This document shows, one piece after another, positions 9,964 to 19,198 of a stretch of 64,000 nucleotides of DNA. Origin of the DNA: Verrucomicrobiota bacterium (GTDB lineage Bacteria; Verrucomicrobiota; Verrucomicrobiia; Opitutales; Opitutaceae); contig JAEWBF010000041.1 of the NCBI GenBank assembly GCA_023391285.1, positions 1-64,000 of the forward strand, in the 5' to 3' direction. A program made the translations under genes and the position numbers. Positions within the stretch are counted from its first letter, which is position 1, and every line of letters begins with the position of its first letter. Below the pieces are notes generated by a model, which was given only the letters and a program-made list of their open reading frames with translations, was not told the origin of the DNA and ran no database searches.

Positions 9964-11199
9964 ATGGCTTATCACGAAAATCGCGCCGCTTGGTTCGAGG
10001 GCCAAGGGCTTTGGCAACACGTTCCGGCGGCGGACTGGCAGGATTGGATCTGGCAGTTGAAGAACCGGCTGACGAGTGTGGCCCAACTCGAGCAGTATAT
10101 GACGCTCACGCCCGAAGAGCGGGCGGGCTGCTACTTTGCGGACAAAAAGCTGTCGCTCGCGATCACGCCGTATTTCTTCAATCTGATCGATCGCGACGAC
10201 CCGAATTGCCCGATTCGCAAGCAGGTCATCCCGCGCGCGGGGGAAATGCAGTTATCTGCCGAGGAGATGCTGGACTCGCTGGGCGAGGACGAGCACTCGC
10301 CGGTGCCGGGTCTCGTGCACCGTTATCCGGATCGCGTGCTGTTTCTCGTGACGGACCGCTGTGCGTCGTATTGCCGGTATTGCACGCGCAGCCGGCTGGT
10401 TTCGAACGCGCAGGACTACAATTTCCACCCGGAGTTCGAGCAAGGGCTGCGCTACATCGAAGCGCACCCGGAAGTGCGGGATGTGCTGCTTTCGGGCGGC
10501 GATCCGCTGCTGTTGTCGGACAAGAAACTCGAACATCTGCTGAGCCGGTTGCGGGCGATCAAGCACGTGGAGTTCATTCGCATCGGTTCACGGATTCCGG
10601 TGTTTCTGCCGCAGCGGATCACGCCGGCGTTGTGCGAGCTGTTGAAGCGTTACGGCCCGATCTGGATGAGCATCCATGTGAATCATCCGAAGGAAGCGAC
10701 GGCCGAGCTGCGCGATGCGTGCGAGCGGCTGGCGTTTGCGGGCGTGCCGCTGGGAAATCAGAGCGTGTTGCTGCGCGGCGTGAACGATGATCCGGAAGTG
10801 ATGAAGGCGCTGGTGCACCGGCTCCTGCGGATGCGGGTCCGGCCTTATTATCTTTATCAGATGGATCTGATTACGGGCGGTGCGCACTTCAAGGCGGACG
10901 TTCGGAAGGGGATCGAGATTATCGAGGCGTTGCGCGGGCACACGACCGGGTATGCGATTCCGCAGTATGTGATTGATGCCCCCGGTGGCGGGGGCAAAGT
11001 GCCGATCAATCCGGAGTATCTGGAAAAGATCACCGACGACGAAGTGGTTTTCCGGAATTACGAAGGGAAGGTTTTCAGCTATCCGCTGAAGAGCACGCCG
11101 GTCGTGCCGGCGGATGTAGCGGTGCCCGAGGAGAAGGAGATGGAAGCTCCCGTGGAGCGAGATGTTGCGTCAGAGGCTTTGGAAAAACGCGGGTTTTAG
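9964..11199 (+). CDS. kamA: Lysine 2,3-aminomutase (radical SAM, PLP)
   Basis: A 411-residue radical SAM enzyme that interconverts L-lysine and L-beta-lysine with a 4Fe-4S cluster, SAM and pyridoxal phosphate. The cluster motif is Cys133-Ala-Ser-Tyr-Cys137-Arg-Tyr-Cys140. It is followed by the SGGDPLLL glycine-rich motif, RIGSRIPVFLPQRI, the NQSVLLRGVND segment and the PLP-lysine region YVIDAPGGGGKVP. The length fits true lysine 2,3-aminomutases, being longer than EpmB. beta-Lysine genes such as ablB are not nearby, so the role (osmolyte, lysine breakdown or other) is open. Confidence 0.93.
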   Translation: MAYHENRAAWFEGQGLWQHVPAADWQDWIWQLKNRLTSVAQLEQYMTLTPEERAGCYFADKKLSLAITPYFFNLIDRDDPNCPIRKQVIPRAGEMQLSAEEMLDSLGEDEHSPVPGLVHRYPDRVLFLVTDRCASYCRYCTRSRLVSNAQDYNFHPEFEQGLRYIEAHPEVRDVLLSGGDPLLLSDKKLEHLLSRLRAIKHVEFIRIGSRIPVFLPQRITPALCELLKRYGPIWMSIHVNHPKEATAELRDACERLAFAGVPLGNQSVLLRGVNDDPEVMKALVHRLLRMRVRPYYLYQMDLITGGAHFKADVRKGIEIIEALRGHTTGYAIPQYVIDAPGGGGKVPINPEYLEKITDDEVVFRNYEGKVFSYPLKSTPVVPADVAVPEEKEMEAPVERDVASEALEKRGF

Positions 11200-11265
11200 G
11201 TCTGCGGTCGCGCAGGTTTAGGTGCGTGAGAGCATGCGCTGACGGTTTTGGGCGTGGATGACGGC

Positions 11266-11281
11266 GGGGTCGGGAGACCCC
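11266..11281. repeat. GACCCC-type short palindrome, copy 2
   Basis: GGGGTC, loop GGGA, GACCCC, followed by CGTCCTACAA. It corresponds to the palindrome at 5840-5855, which is followed by CGCCCTACC. The two share the stem type and the downstream flank. Confidence 0.5.
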
Positions 11282-11456
11282 GTCCTACAACTGATCGCGG
11301 AGCAAGGGTTTGGAGGCACTTCCGCTTTGCGCCAAATTTCTTCGATCTTTTTTTGAGCGTTATGACGCCGACCCCGTCTATCTCCGTGTAGTCAGCATCG
11401 TCCACAAGGACGGTGATGTTTGTAGTTCTTACGGTTTGCTTGGTGTTAGGTCACTT

Positions 11457-11487
11457 GAGCCGCCCCGCGAGGGGCGGCTCTCGTATT
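11457..11487 (+). terminator. Stem-loop with weak U tract, possible terminator
   Basis: GAGCCGCCCC (11457-11466), loop GCGA, GGGGCGGCTC (11471-11480), then TCGTATTT. A perfect 10-bp stem with a weak T-rich tail, 258 bp after kamA and upstream of the next gene. Confidence 0.5.
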
Positions 11488-11642
11488 TCAAACGGGTGGA
11501 GTGCTGGAGGATCCGTATCGCTCGGATTTGGCTTTTGAGGGTTGGGCGAAATCGGTCTTGAGCGGAAATCGACGGAGTGGTGAGGTGCGGCGTCGCGATG
11601 TCGCTGCGGTTGGCGCGTCGGACTCAACCCCACACCCCTCCT

Positions 11643-12089
11643 ATGGAAACAGATGCACTCAGCGCCGGCATGTTGATCGGTATGCTCGTCGGCGGTCTTA
11701 TCGGCCTCGCGATCGCGGTTTTTTATCTCCTCACTCTGCAAAAATGTCTCAGCCGGGTATCGCCTCAAAATCGTGCGATGGCGCCGGGATTGGTGTGGCT
11801 GAGTATCATTCCGTTCGTGGGACTCGTGTGGAATTTCTTCATTGTGCTGAACATCGCCAAATCGCTGGTGGCCGAAGGGCAGACGCGAGGCATCGATTTC
11901 GGAGATGGTGGAAAGACGATCGGGCTGGTGATGGCCATTCTCGTCGCGTGCAGCATCATTCCGGTGCTTGGCATGCTCGCGAGCGTCGGTGGGCTCGTTT
12001 GCTGGATCCTTTATTGGGTGAAGATCTCCGGATATTCGAATCAGCTGGCGAATGCCGCGTCCGCGGCGCCGGTCCTCCCGACGGCTTGA
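11643..12089 (+). CDS. Four-helix membrane protein of unknown function
   Basis: A 148-residue protein with four predicted membrane helices (about 8-30, 47-70, 88-110 and 112-128) and short polar linkers. I took the ATG at 11643, preceded by the CTCCT string seen before several genes here; the longer frame adds an unlikely basic stretch. A strong terminator follows at 12129-12156. The KISGYSNQL segment near the C-terminus is reminiscent of small DUF4870/DUF4234-like membrane proteins, but I cannot assign a family. Confidence 0.7.
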   Translation: METDALSAGMLIGMLVGGLIGLAIAVFYLLTLQKCLSRVSPQNRAMAPGLVWLSIIPFVGLVWNFFIVLNIAKSLVAEGQTRGIDFGDGGKTIGLVMAILVACSIIPVLGMLASVGGLVCWILYWVKISGYSNQLANAASAAPVLPTA

Positions 12090-12128
12090 GCCAAGGCGCG
12101 AGGTTCGCGGATCTGGTTGGAGTTTTGC

Positions 12129-12156
12129 GAGCCGGCTCTCGAGGCCGGCTCTTTTT
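12129..12156 (+). terminator. Rho-independent terminator
   Basis: GAGCCGGC (12129-12136), loop of 7, GCCGGCTC (12144-12151), then TTTTT (12152-12156). It ends the transcript of the four-helix membrane protein and separates it from the convergent large gene. Confidence 0.85.
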
Positions 12157-12176
12157 GCGCAGAGGCCGACGGCGGC

Positions 12177-15100
12177 TCAGCGGCCGAGGAACCAGACGAG
12201 ACCCTGAATCAACGTCGTGCCGCCGGACGAAAGGAACAGTGCGCCCACGACCGGATTCTCCCAGAACGGAACGAAGGCGCCGCGATCGAGCTGGCGGATT
12301 TCCTTGAGCAGTTCTTCGGCGCGGGCGGCGCTGTGTTGGGCGGACGTGGGGGCGATCTGCGCCTGGATTCTCCGCACCTTGGCCACGAGGCTTTGTTCGG
12401 CGCGGTGTTTTGCCTCTTTGGCGGAGTGCTGGAGAATAACGACGCTGGCGAGGGCGAGGAGGAAGTTCAGCCCGAAGACAACGAGGAGCGAGGTGGGCCA
12501 GGTCCACGCGTCCCACCACGTGTTTCGCGCCAGCATCATCAGCACGAACAGGATCGCGGGATAGTAAACCAGCCGGCCCACTTTCTCGGTGAGGTCAGCG
12601 ATCAATTGCAGGTCGATCCATTCGTCGAGATACTCGTCTTCGAGGCGGCCCATCTGCCGTGAGAAATGAGCGCGCGTCGCTTCCGGATAAAAGGTGGTGC
12701 TCGCGCTCAAGCGATCGATGAAACGCCGGCATATCCACGCCGTGGCGACCGTGGCGAAAGCGACGGCGATGAATCCAAAAACCGACATCACCAAGATCGT
12801 GGAGTCAACCTGCGTGATGATCTCTCCGCGATAGGGTCGGAACGTGAATTCGCCGGAAGCGTCTCTGATCGCACGAAGCAAAAAACGATAACCGATCGTG
12901 GCGGCGATCACGCCGATTACCGCGAGCAAGACGGGGACGGGCTTGGCTTGATCGAACCAGATTTGCTGCGCGCTCACGCGGCTCGGCGGCGTGGGAGCGG
13001 CTGGGTCAGGGCGCGAGAGTCGGAAGGCGCGCGTCAGCGCATGGAATGTTTCGCTGAGCCGAAAAACGATCTCGATCAAGAACACGACCGACAGTGCGAC
13101 GACGACCGCGCGGACAACGGTCGCTGGCCAGGCGCTGATGCCACTGGACAAGCTGAAAGGCTCCCCTCGCGGAAGCTCGAAGGTGTCCTGCCAAATCCAA
13201 TGCCAGAGCAGGACCGCGAGGACGAAGCACGCTGCGACGCTCAGCCACCAAAGAGCGCTGCGATACATGCGCAGATGGAACAGGTGGGACGAGGCGGTGC
13301 GGGCTTCCTGGGCGGCTTCGAGCGCCGGCCCGTCGGCCGGATGAGTTCGTCGGGAAGCATTCTGGGTGAGCTGGGTGGCGCGCAGGAAATCATCCAGTGT
13401 CCGGCGCTCGCTCCATCGACGCATCGCGCGGAGAGGACTTGGTAAGAATTGCAGATGAATCCAGGGGCTTCGCGGTTTGACGTGGTTGGCCGTCGCGATG
13501 CTTGGAGCGATCGCTGGGTCGCCGAAAATCGTGCGATTCAGTCGATCGAGAAGTTCGTCCTGCAATTCGATCATCCGATGATCGCGGATCCACAGAACAG
13601 ACCGTTCGGTCGCGAGGAGAGATCGCTTCAGCTCGGACGCTTCGGGCGCTCGGCCGAGTTCGCGTTTGATGCGGGCGAGTTTCAGGTTCAGGCCGAAGAT
13701 TTGTCGGCGCAGGGTGATGAACGCAGGGATGTGCGAGAGGAGTTTTGCGCGATCGTCCGTGCGCGCTTTGCGATGCAGACGCCGCACCAGCGCGAAAGCG
13801 CCTTCCGGGCCGCCCACGTCTTCTTCGGTGTAGCGGAGCGTTTCGGCCGGGTAAGTCCAAAGCTGCCACGTGACGCGCCGCAGCGGTTTCCATAGCAGCG
13901 TGGCGATGAGCAACAGGAATGCCGCCGAGATCGCGGCCCCTCTGAGCCGAGTGGACCGGTGGTCTTTTCGGTCGCGGTGGATATCGATCTCGGTGGGTAG
14001 ATGGAGGCCAAATTCGCCGCCGGACGGATCGATATTCGGGAAGCTGAGGCGCCGGTTTGCCGTGACGCTCAGATCGACCGCGTGGTGATTTCCGATTTCG
14101 AACCGCCGGGGCGGGATCGTCTCGACGTTCTGAAGGGCGCGGTGGCCGAGCGCGGCGAGGGTCGCGGCGAATTGAGCCGTTTGCGTGCTGTCGCGAAAAG
14201 GAGCGACGTCGCCTTGCAAATCTGGGTGCAGCGAAAGGCCATAGGAACTGGCAACGATCAGATTGCGCGCCCAGTCCCGCTCGCGGGGACTCAGGACTCT
14301 GACGTCGAGATCGCTGGTGAAGAAAAGTGCGCTGGAAAATCTCTGCCGCAGCGCCTGCAGGAAGAGAAGCGTATCGTAAACATCACTACCGACGATGCCG
14401 ATGGCCGCGATCTTGGCGCCCTCTTCGCGTTGCAACGATCGCTGCAGGACAGCGAGGCGATCGCCGATCCGCCCGAGATAATCGAACTGCGCGTGGCCTT
14501 CGGCTCGATTGACGTCGGGCTCCCATTCTCTTGGGTCGGCGGGCCGTTTCCCGAGAAAACGCGAGGCGGTGCTCTGGTCGGCGCTGGCGGTTTCCTTCGC
14601 GGACGTTGGGCCGACGGTCTGACCGTCGAGACCTCGCAAGTAGACAAACGAATGGAAGTTTTCGGGGATCGGAAGAGGATCCGTGGTCCGCGAGCTGAAT
14701 GACTTGATGTATTTGGCGCGAGTGAGGCGGGGTTCGTTTTCCTTCGTCGCATTTTTCCGGATCGCGAGCTCCGCGCCGTAGGTGAGCGACAACATGCGCG
14801 CGAAAAAGCTGTCCCACTCCGAGATCAGCACGATGTGATTCTTCCCTTCGACCAAGCCGGCGTTGCGAAGCTCGAGCTCGTCGAACAGCTCGTGCGCGAG
14901 TTGGGCGTCGGTCGCGCAGAAGTTGCGCACCGATTTGAATCCGGCGTAAGCCTTCAGCTCTTCGATGACAGCCGAACGCGGAGGTTGGTAGGGATCGATC
15001 TGCGTGCTGATGAGCACCTCGTCCATTGCACTGGGCGTGGCGCAATAGAGATCGACGTGCTCGAGGACGCGGCGCGTGAGACGGCGGAGATTGGACGTAT

Positions 15101-15980
15101 CGGCGGGTGCAGGCTTTTGCTGGTCTTGTTCCCACTTCGGCAGCATGGCGCGAAGCGTCGCGGAGCGGCGGGGGCCGATGACGGCGAACGTGCGATTTGG
15201 GACGAGCTCGTTCGATTCGAGCGCGAACACGAACGGCTCGATGAGCAACGCGAGTCGCAACAACGGATCATCATCGAAGAACGTGTCGTCGAGCCAGAGG
15301 ACGAGGACGTGCGAGTGACGTTCGATCCGAGGATCGGCCGTCGAGAAGACTTTTCGGCGATACCACTCGAAGCGCACGTCCATCGCGAGCGGAGGCCTGG
15401 TGGCTCGGACGCCGAGGAGACGCGGTGGAGTGCGGCCATGGTCATTCCAGAGGCGTGAAATCGAGGTCTGGTTTTCACGATCACGTTGCTGCGCGCGACT
15501 GAGGTCGTGCTGGTTCAGCCACGGCAGACGGAGCACCCCGATGCGCTCAGCGTCTTCGGGCACATAGCCGGAGCGTCCCAAGGCGGAGACGATAGCGTAG
15601 CGGCTGCGAATGCGAACCTCTCGATCTTCGCTGTAATTCCCGCCAGGAACCATGACGGGCATCACGAGAAGGCTCTTTTGCGCGGGACCGCTCTCGGGCG
15701 TCGATTCGCGGGCTTTCACCTGCTCACACAGCGCAGTCAGAGGGGTCGTGACCTCCTCGTCTTTGCGATCGCGACGGTTGGCGAAAGGGTCTTCCCAGAG
15801 GCGTGTCGTAAGTTTCTGATCGCCGATGGAGACGGGCCAGTCGCCCCCTGCGATCACGGGACGGTGGCTGGTGAGTTTTTGTGAGACGAGCCACAGGCCG
15901 CCGGCCACCGTGAGGAAGGCCAGCCAGGCGTTCGGGTTGCCGAGGAACGTGCTCGCGGCGTGTGATTTTTCGTCGGCCAT
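12177..15980 (-). CDS. Very large membrane protein of unknown function
   Basis: 1267 residues. One N-terminal membrane helix (about 18-34), then roughly 660 soluble residues, a second helix (about 700-718), another soluble segment of about 250 residues, then about seven helices up to the C-terminus. The soluble N-terminal part has alternating hydrophobic-strand/helix blocks (SLLVMPVMVPGG, HVLVLWLDDTF, NRTFAVIGPRR, HIVLISEWDS, KIAAIGIVGSDVYD, SALFFTSDLDVR). These suggest two Rossmann-like lobes, similar to periplasmic-binding or receptor ligand folds, but no catalytic motif is evident. I used the ATG at 15980, which directly precedes the first helix. The gene is alone, convergent with its neighbour. 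Function unknown. Confidence 0.8.
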   Translation of the reverse strand: MADEKSHAASTFLGNPNAWLAFLTVAGGLWLVSQKLTSHRPVIAGGDWPVSIGDQKLTTRLWEDPFANRRDRKDEEVTTPLTALCEQVKARESTPESGPAQKSLLVMPVMVPGGNYSEDREVRIRSRYAIVSALGRSGYVPEDAERIGVLRLPWLNQHDLSRAQQRDRENQTSISRLWNDHGRTPPRLLGVRATRPPLAMDVRFEWYRRKVFSTADPRIERHSHVLVLWLDDTFFDDDPLLRLALLIEPFVFALESNELVPNRTFAVIGPRRSATLRAMLPKWEQDQQKPAPADTSNLRRLTRRVLEHVDLYCATPSAMDEVLISTQIDPYQPPRSAVIEELKAYAGFKSVRNFCATDAQLAHELFDELELRNAGLVEGKNHIVLISEWDSFFARMLSLTYGAELAIRKNATKENEPRLTRAKYIKSFSSRTTDPLPIPENFHSFVYLRGLDGQTVGPTSAKETASADQSTASRFLGKRPADPREWEPDVNRAEGHAQFDYLGRIGDRLAVLQRSLQREEGAKIAAIGIVGSDVYDTLLFLQALRQRFSSALFFTSDLDVRVLSPRERDWARNLIVASSYGLSLHPDLQGDVAPFRDSTQTAQFAATLAALGHRALQNVETIPPRRFEIGNHHAVDLSVTANRRLSFPNIDPSGGEFGLHLPTEIDIHRDRKDHRSTRLRGAAISAAFLLLIATLLWKPLRRVTWQLWTYPAETLRYTEEDVGGPEGAFALVRRLHRKARTDDRAKLLSHIPAFITLRRQIFGLNLKLARIKRELGRAPEASELKRSLLATERSVLWIRDHRMIELQDELLDRLNRTIFGDPAIAPSIATANHVKPRSPWIHLQFLPSPLRAMRRWSERRTLDDFLRATQLTQNASRRTHPADGPALEAAQEARTASSHLFHLRMYRSALWWLSVAACFVLAVLLWHWIWQDTFELPRGEPFSLSSGISAWPATVVRAVVVALSVVFLIEIVFRLSETFHALTRAFRLSRPDPAAPTPPSRVSAQQIWFDQAKPVPVLLAVIGVIAATIGYRFLLRAIRDASGEFTFRPYRGEIITQVDSTILVMSVFGFIAVAFATVATAWICRRFIDRLSASTTFYPEATRAHFSRQMGRLEDEYLDEWIDLQLIADLTEKVGRLVYYPAILFVLMMLARNTWWDAWTWPTSLLVVFGLNFLLALASVVILQHSAKEAKHRAEQSLVAKVRRIQAQIAPTSAQHSAARAEELLKEIRQLDRGAFVPFWENPVVGALFLSSGGTTLIQGLVWFLGR

Positions 15981-16311
15981 GGTCGGAGCCAGGGGGAGCT
16001 GCCGACGCGGAGGAAAGCTGCGGAGATGAGCAGCGGCAGGAAGGCTGGGGGCGGAGCGGGATGAAGGGCGCAACGCCGAAGCGAGGGCCGCCGCGGAAAA
16101 GCGGAGAGGAAGAGGAAGGGCGGGGTGGGGAGCGCGACCCCGATAAAGGGTCTGTATGCAAACTATAGGACATTTGCGGGCGTATCAGCTATCCGGAGAC
16201 ATCAGAGGCCGCGCATCGAAGAATACTCGATGGCGCGTCGGTGAAGCGCATCGTAAAAATACGTAGTCTTCGCGTTGGAGATTCGCCCCGCCGGGCAGGA
16301 CATGTTGCGGC

Positions 16312-16761
16312 ATGAGCGACCGGTCCACTGAATCTACCTGGGGCGAGACCGCGCGACGGATCGCGAGCGAATTTGATGAGCGGTTGGGATCGCCGGCGGC
16401 GGAGATCGTGACATTCGAATCCTCCCAGCGGGCGATTGCGGTCGGGATCGTGTTGGCGGGGACGTGCGCGCGTTTACCGATGGCGAAACTCCTCGGAGTG
16501 GCGGCGAAGCAAAGAAGGTCGCGTGGGCGAGGAAGGATCCGAGTGACGCAGGTGCGGCGAAAGGCGGCAGCGCTGCGCGAAGTCGCGCGCGTTCATCGCG
16601 TGATCGTGCTCGGAATTGTGCGCTGCGTTAACTGTGTGTATCTCCTACAAGGATCGGGTCAGAAGTTGTATGCTTTGCATGGCGTCGGCGCGGAGGACAT
16701 GCAGGATGAACTCCGGGCAGATATGGATGCGATTGCGGCGAGACTGGCGGCCGCGGAATGA
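16312..16761 (+). CDS. Small protein of unknown function
   Basis: A 149-residue frame with an ATG at 16312. Residues 1-60 are mixed polar, 65-95 very basic, and the C-terminal 45 residues (QGSGQKLYALHGVGAEDMQ and on) look like genuine protein with acidic helices. There is a Cys pair in RCVNCVY. There is no signal peptide or clear membrane segment. The family is not recognised; moderate doubt remains about whether the whole frame is translated. Confidence 0.45.
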   Translation: MSDRSTESTWGETARRIASEFDERLGSPAAEIVTFESSQRAIAVGIVLAGTCARLPMAKLLGVAAKQRRSRGRGRIRVTQVRRKAAALREVARVHRVIVLGIVRCVNCVYLLQGSGQKLYALHGVGAEDMQDELRADMDAIAARLAAAE

Positions 16762-16778
16762 GGCCGCTGCTGCCGTGT

Positions 16779-17252
16779 TTAAAGCAGCGAGTAGATGAGA
16801 GCGCCGCTCGCGAATGCGGCCGCGGCGGTGCGAACGTGATTCCAAAAGAGCCAGCGTGAGAGGTAGTGCCGCCACGCTGAAGCGGCGGCGGAGGAAGAAG
16901 GATCGGCCGCCGCAAGGCGATGGTTCAACGGAACGTTGCAGATGATCGTTACGAGCAGCGTGCCGAAAAGATAGAGCGCCGCGGCGGCAGAGATCGCGGG
17001 GAAACTCGACTGCGAGCGCGCAGCAATCGTGGTTGCGATGCAAGTCAGCGCGGTGCCGAAGAACGGCCCGAGAAAGAGAGGATGGATCACCGCGATATTG
17101 ATCGACTGCATGGCGGCGACCGCGTGGGGCGCGGGCAGTCGATCGAGTGCACGCATGACGAAAGTGGAGAAGGCGAAGAAGACACCGGCGACCAGTCCGC
17201 ACCCGAGCGCCGAGGCCAAGATCAGAACCTGAAGCAAAGTCGGAGCTGTCAC
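16779..17252 (-). CDS. DUF1772 (anthrone oxygenase-like) membrane protein
   Basis: A 157-residue protein with four membrane helices (about 8-28, 55-78, 88-108 and 135-155). The pattern LVAGVFFAFSTFVMRAL near the N-terminus, the MQSIN segment, and NVPLNHRLA near residue 105 are hallmarks of DUF1772, the anthrone-oxygenase-like fold. No start ATG is available before the first helix, so GTG 17252 was chosen; it gives the usual family length. It is divergent from the next small membrane protein. Confidence 0.8.
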   Translation of the reverse strand: MTAPTLLQVLILASALGCGLVAGVFFAFSTFVMRALDRLPAPHAVAAMQSINIAVIHPLFLGPFFGTALTCIATTIAARSQSSFPAISAAAALYLFGTLLVTIICNVPLNHRLAAADPSSSAAASAWRHYLSRWLFWNHVRTAAAAFASGALIYSLL

Positions 17253-17333
17253 GGTCGAAACACTTCGCGACGAGGCGGACGAATCAACGGCTTTCGCGCG
17301 GAGCGATCCAGCGCAGCATCGAGAGCGAACCCG

Positions 17334-17678
17334 ATGCCGAACCCGTTGCGATCGGATGCGATGATCGCGAACCAAGCGCCGGCGCTTGTGTCATCGCATG
17401 AGCACCCTCCACCTGTGAATACGTCGCCCTCATTTTCCCAACTTCGGCTGATGTCCGAAGACGATCTTGCGAAGGAACTTGCCGCTCGCGACCACGACGA
17501 TGTCACGCGCGGCGCGATCCAGTCCGAATTGTTGCGACGGATGGCCCGCGCGCGATCCCGGCCGAATTGGGTGCAATGGTTGACGCTCGGCTTCGCGGTG
17601 CTGGCGGCGATCCTCGCGGGCGTGGCGGCGTTTCCGGTGATCGAAGGGGTGGGGGAGAGCCGGTGGTTTGATTTTTAG
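17334..17678 (+). CDS. Small single-helix membrane protein
   Basis: Up to 114 residues: a polar N-terminal half with SEDDLAKELAARDHDD and a basic RRMARARSRPNW segment, then one C-terminal membrane helix (about 83-105). Alternative starts are ATG 17361 and ATG 17451, and the last gives a 75-residue protein that keeps all recognisable parts. It is divergent from the DUF1772 gene. Function unknown; short tail-anchored proteins of this pattern occur in many Gram-negatives. Confidence 0.55.
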   Translation: MPNPLRSDAMIANQAPALVSSHEHPPPVNTSPSFSQLRLMSEDDLAKELAARDHDDVTRGAIQSELLRRMARARSRPNWVQWLTLGFAVLAAILAGVAAFPVIEGVGESRWFDF

Positions 17679-17825
17679 CGACGGCCTCGGGTGTGATTCG
17701 AGCAGCGTATCAGGGGAAGTTGGACAGGTCTTTAGGAGGTTTGGGCCCAGCGTGGAATGGACGCGCGAGGCGGGAGCGCCGTAGCTGAACGGCGGCCGGC
17801 TGAGCTCAAAACACAACCCCAACCC

Positions 17826-19076
17826 ATGAACATGCCTTCTCTCCGTTTCGAAGCCCCGCGTGGTATCCACGCTGTTGTTACGCTGGTGCCGAGTCTTTTG
17901 TCTGTGCTGCCGGGGTCTCGTTGGCCACGGCTGGGCGTGGCCTTCTGCGCGCTCGCAGTTGGAAGCGCCGCTGCGGCGGAATTCTCGCCGCGCGCGGTGG
18001 TGAGCGGACTTCATAATCCGCGCGGAATCACCTTTGGGGCGGATGGCGCGTTGTATATTGCGGAAGCGGGACAAGCGGGCACGCCGGGAGCGGACACGCC
18101 CTCGATCACGGTGCGGGGAGCACCGCTTTATTATGGCGAGAGCGGGGCGATCACGCGGTGGGAACCGGGTTCGCGCACTCAGCTGCTTTCGAATCTGCCG
18201 ATGCTCTACAATCCGGTGAGTGGTGAAGTCACGGGCGTGCACGACGTCGGTTTCGATGCGGGCGGGAATCTTTATTACACGGTCGGCTTGGGAGCGGATC
18301 CGGCACAGCGGGTCGGCTCGGAGTTGAACGGCCTCGGGCATCTGATGCGACTTCCCGCGGGCGGGACGGCGCCGGAGAGCGTGGCGGATGTTGCGGCTTA
18401 CGAAGGGGCGAACAATCCAGCAGGGGGGCCGGTCGATTCGAATCCGTTCAAGTTGAGTGTGCATGCCGGCGGCGTGCTCGTCGCGGATGCGGGAGCGAAT
18501 GCGGTTTTGAATGTGGGTTTCGACGGAACGATCGACGTCGTGGGCACGCTTCTGAATCTCCCACCGGGGGCGGACGCGGTGCCGACGTCGCTGGCGCTCA
18601 GCGACGTGGGCGAAGTTTTTGTGAGTCAGCTGACGGGGTTTCCGTTTCCCGTGGGAGGCGCGGGGGTGTTTCGCGTGGACGACGCCGGGCTATCGCTGGT
18701 GGGCGACGGTTTCACCAATGTGATCGATCTGGCTTACGGGGCGGACGGTTGGCTTTACGTTCTCGAGTTTGCGCACAACGGGCTGCTCTCGGGCGATCCG
18801 ACCGGCGGCTTGTGGCGGTTGAATCCGGATACGGGATTCAAGGAATTGTTGATGACGGAAGGGCTGATAACGCCGACGGCGCTGGCGTTCGACGCCGACG
18901 GAATTCTTTACGTGGCGAATCGCGGGGTGATTCCGGGACAGGGCGAGGTGCTGCGTTTTCAACCGGTGCCGGAACCGGCGGTCACGGGGGCGATCGCGGC
19001 GCTTGGGTTGGTCGCGTTCGTCTGGTGGCAGCGACGTGCGCGCCGTGTGCAAGTGAGCGCGGAGGTGGCGGGATAA
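17826..19076 (+). CDS. ScyD/ScyE-like exported protein with PEP-CTERM tail
   Basis: 416 residues. A long N-terminal signal peptide ends around AVGSAAAAE, then a beta-propeller-like body of the ScyD/ScyE family (VVSGLHNPRGITFGADGALYIAEAG is the signature opening; further blades HDVGFDAGGNLYY, DLAYGADGWLYV, ALAFDADGILYV). The C-terminus is a sorting tail: VPEPAVTGAIAALG, a membrane helix and the basic cluster RRARR. An exosortase would cut this tail; none is in the window. In cyanobacteria relatives lie in scytonemin clusters, but this copy stands alone. Confidence 0.88.
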   Translation: MNMPSLRFEAPRGIHAVVTLVPSLLSVLPGSRWPRLGVAFCALAVGSAAAAEFSPRAVVSGLHNPRGITFGADGALYIAEAGQAGTPGADTPSITVRGAPLYYGESGAITRWEPGSRTQLLSNLPMLYNPVSGEVTGVHDVGFDAGGNLYYTVGLGADPAQRVGSELNGLGHLMRLPAGGTAPESVADVAAYEGANNPAGGPVDSNPFKLSVHAGGVLVADAGANAVLNVGFDGTIDVVGTLLNLPPGADAVPTSLALSDVGEVFVSQLTGFPFPVGGAGVFRVDDAGLSLVGDGFTNVIDLAYGADGWLYVLEFAHNGLLSGDPTGGLWRLNPDTGFKELLMTEGLITPTALAFDADGILYVANRGVIPGQGEVLRFQPVPEPAVTGAIAALGLVAFVWWQRRARRVQVSAEVAG

Positions 19077-19198
19077 ATTCGCGGTTGCGGAAGGGGCGGA
19101 TCGATCGCGCGGCGGGACGTTGTCGACCTGCCGCGCGAAAAGTGCGGGGGATTCTTTGCGGATTGTGCGGGCCGCGGAAACGCGATTGATCGTGTCCG

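Larger units (their letters stand above)
11200..11642. other. Gene-free stretch with two hairpins
   Basis: About 440 bp between kamA and the next gene with no convincing coding frame. It holds a GGGGTC-GGGA-GACCCC hairpin at 11266-11281 and a GAGCCGCCCC/GGGGCGGCTC hairpin at 11457-11480. Confidence 0.6.
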
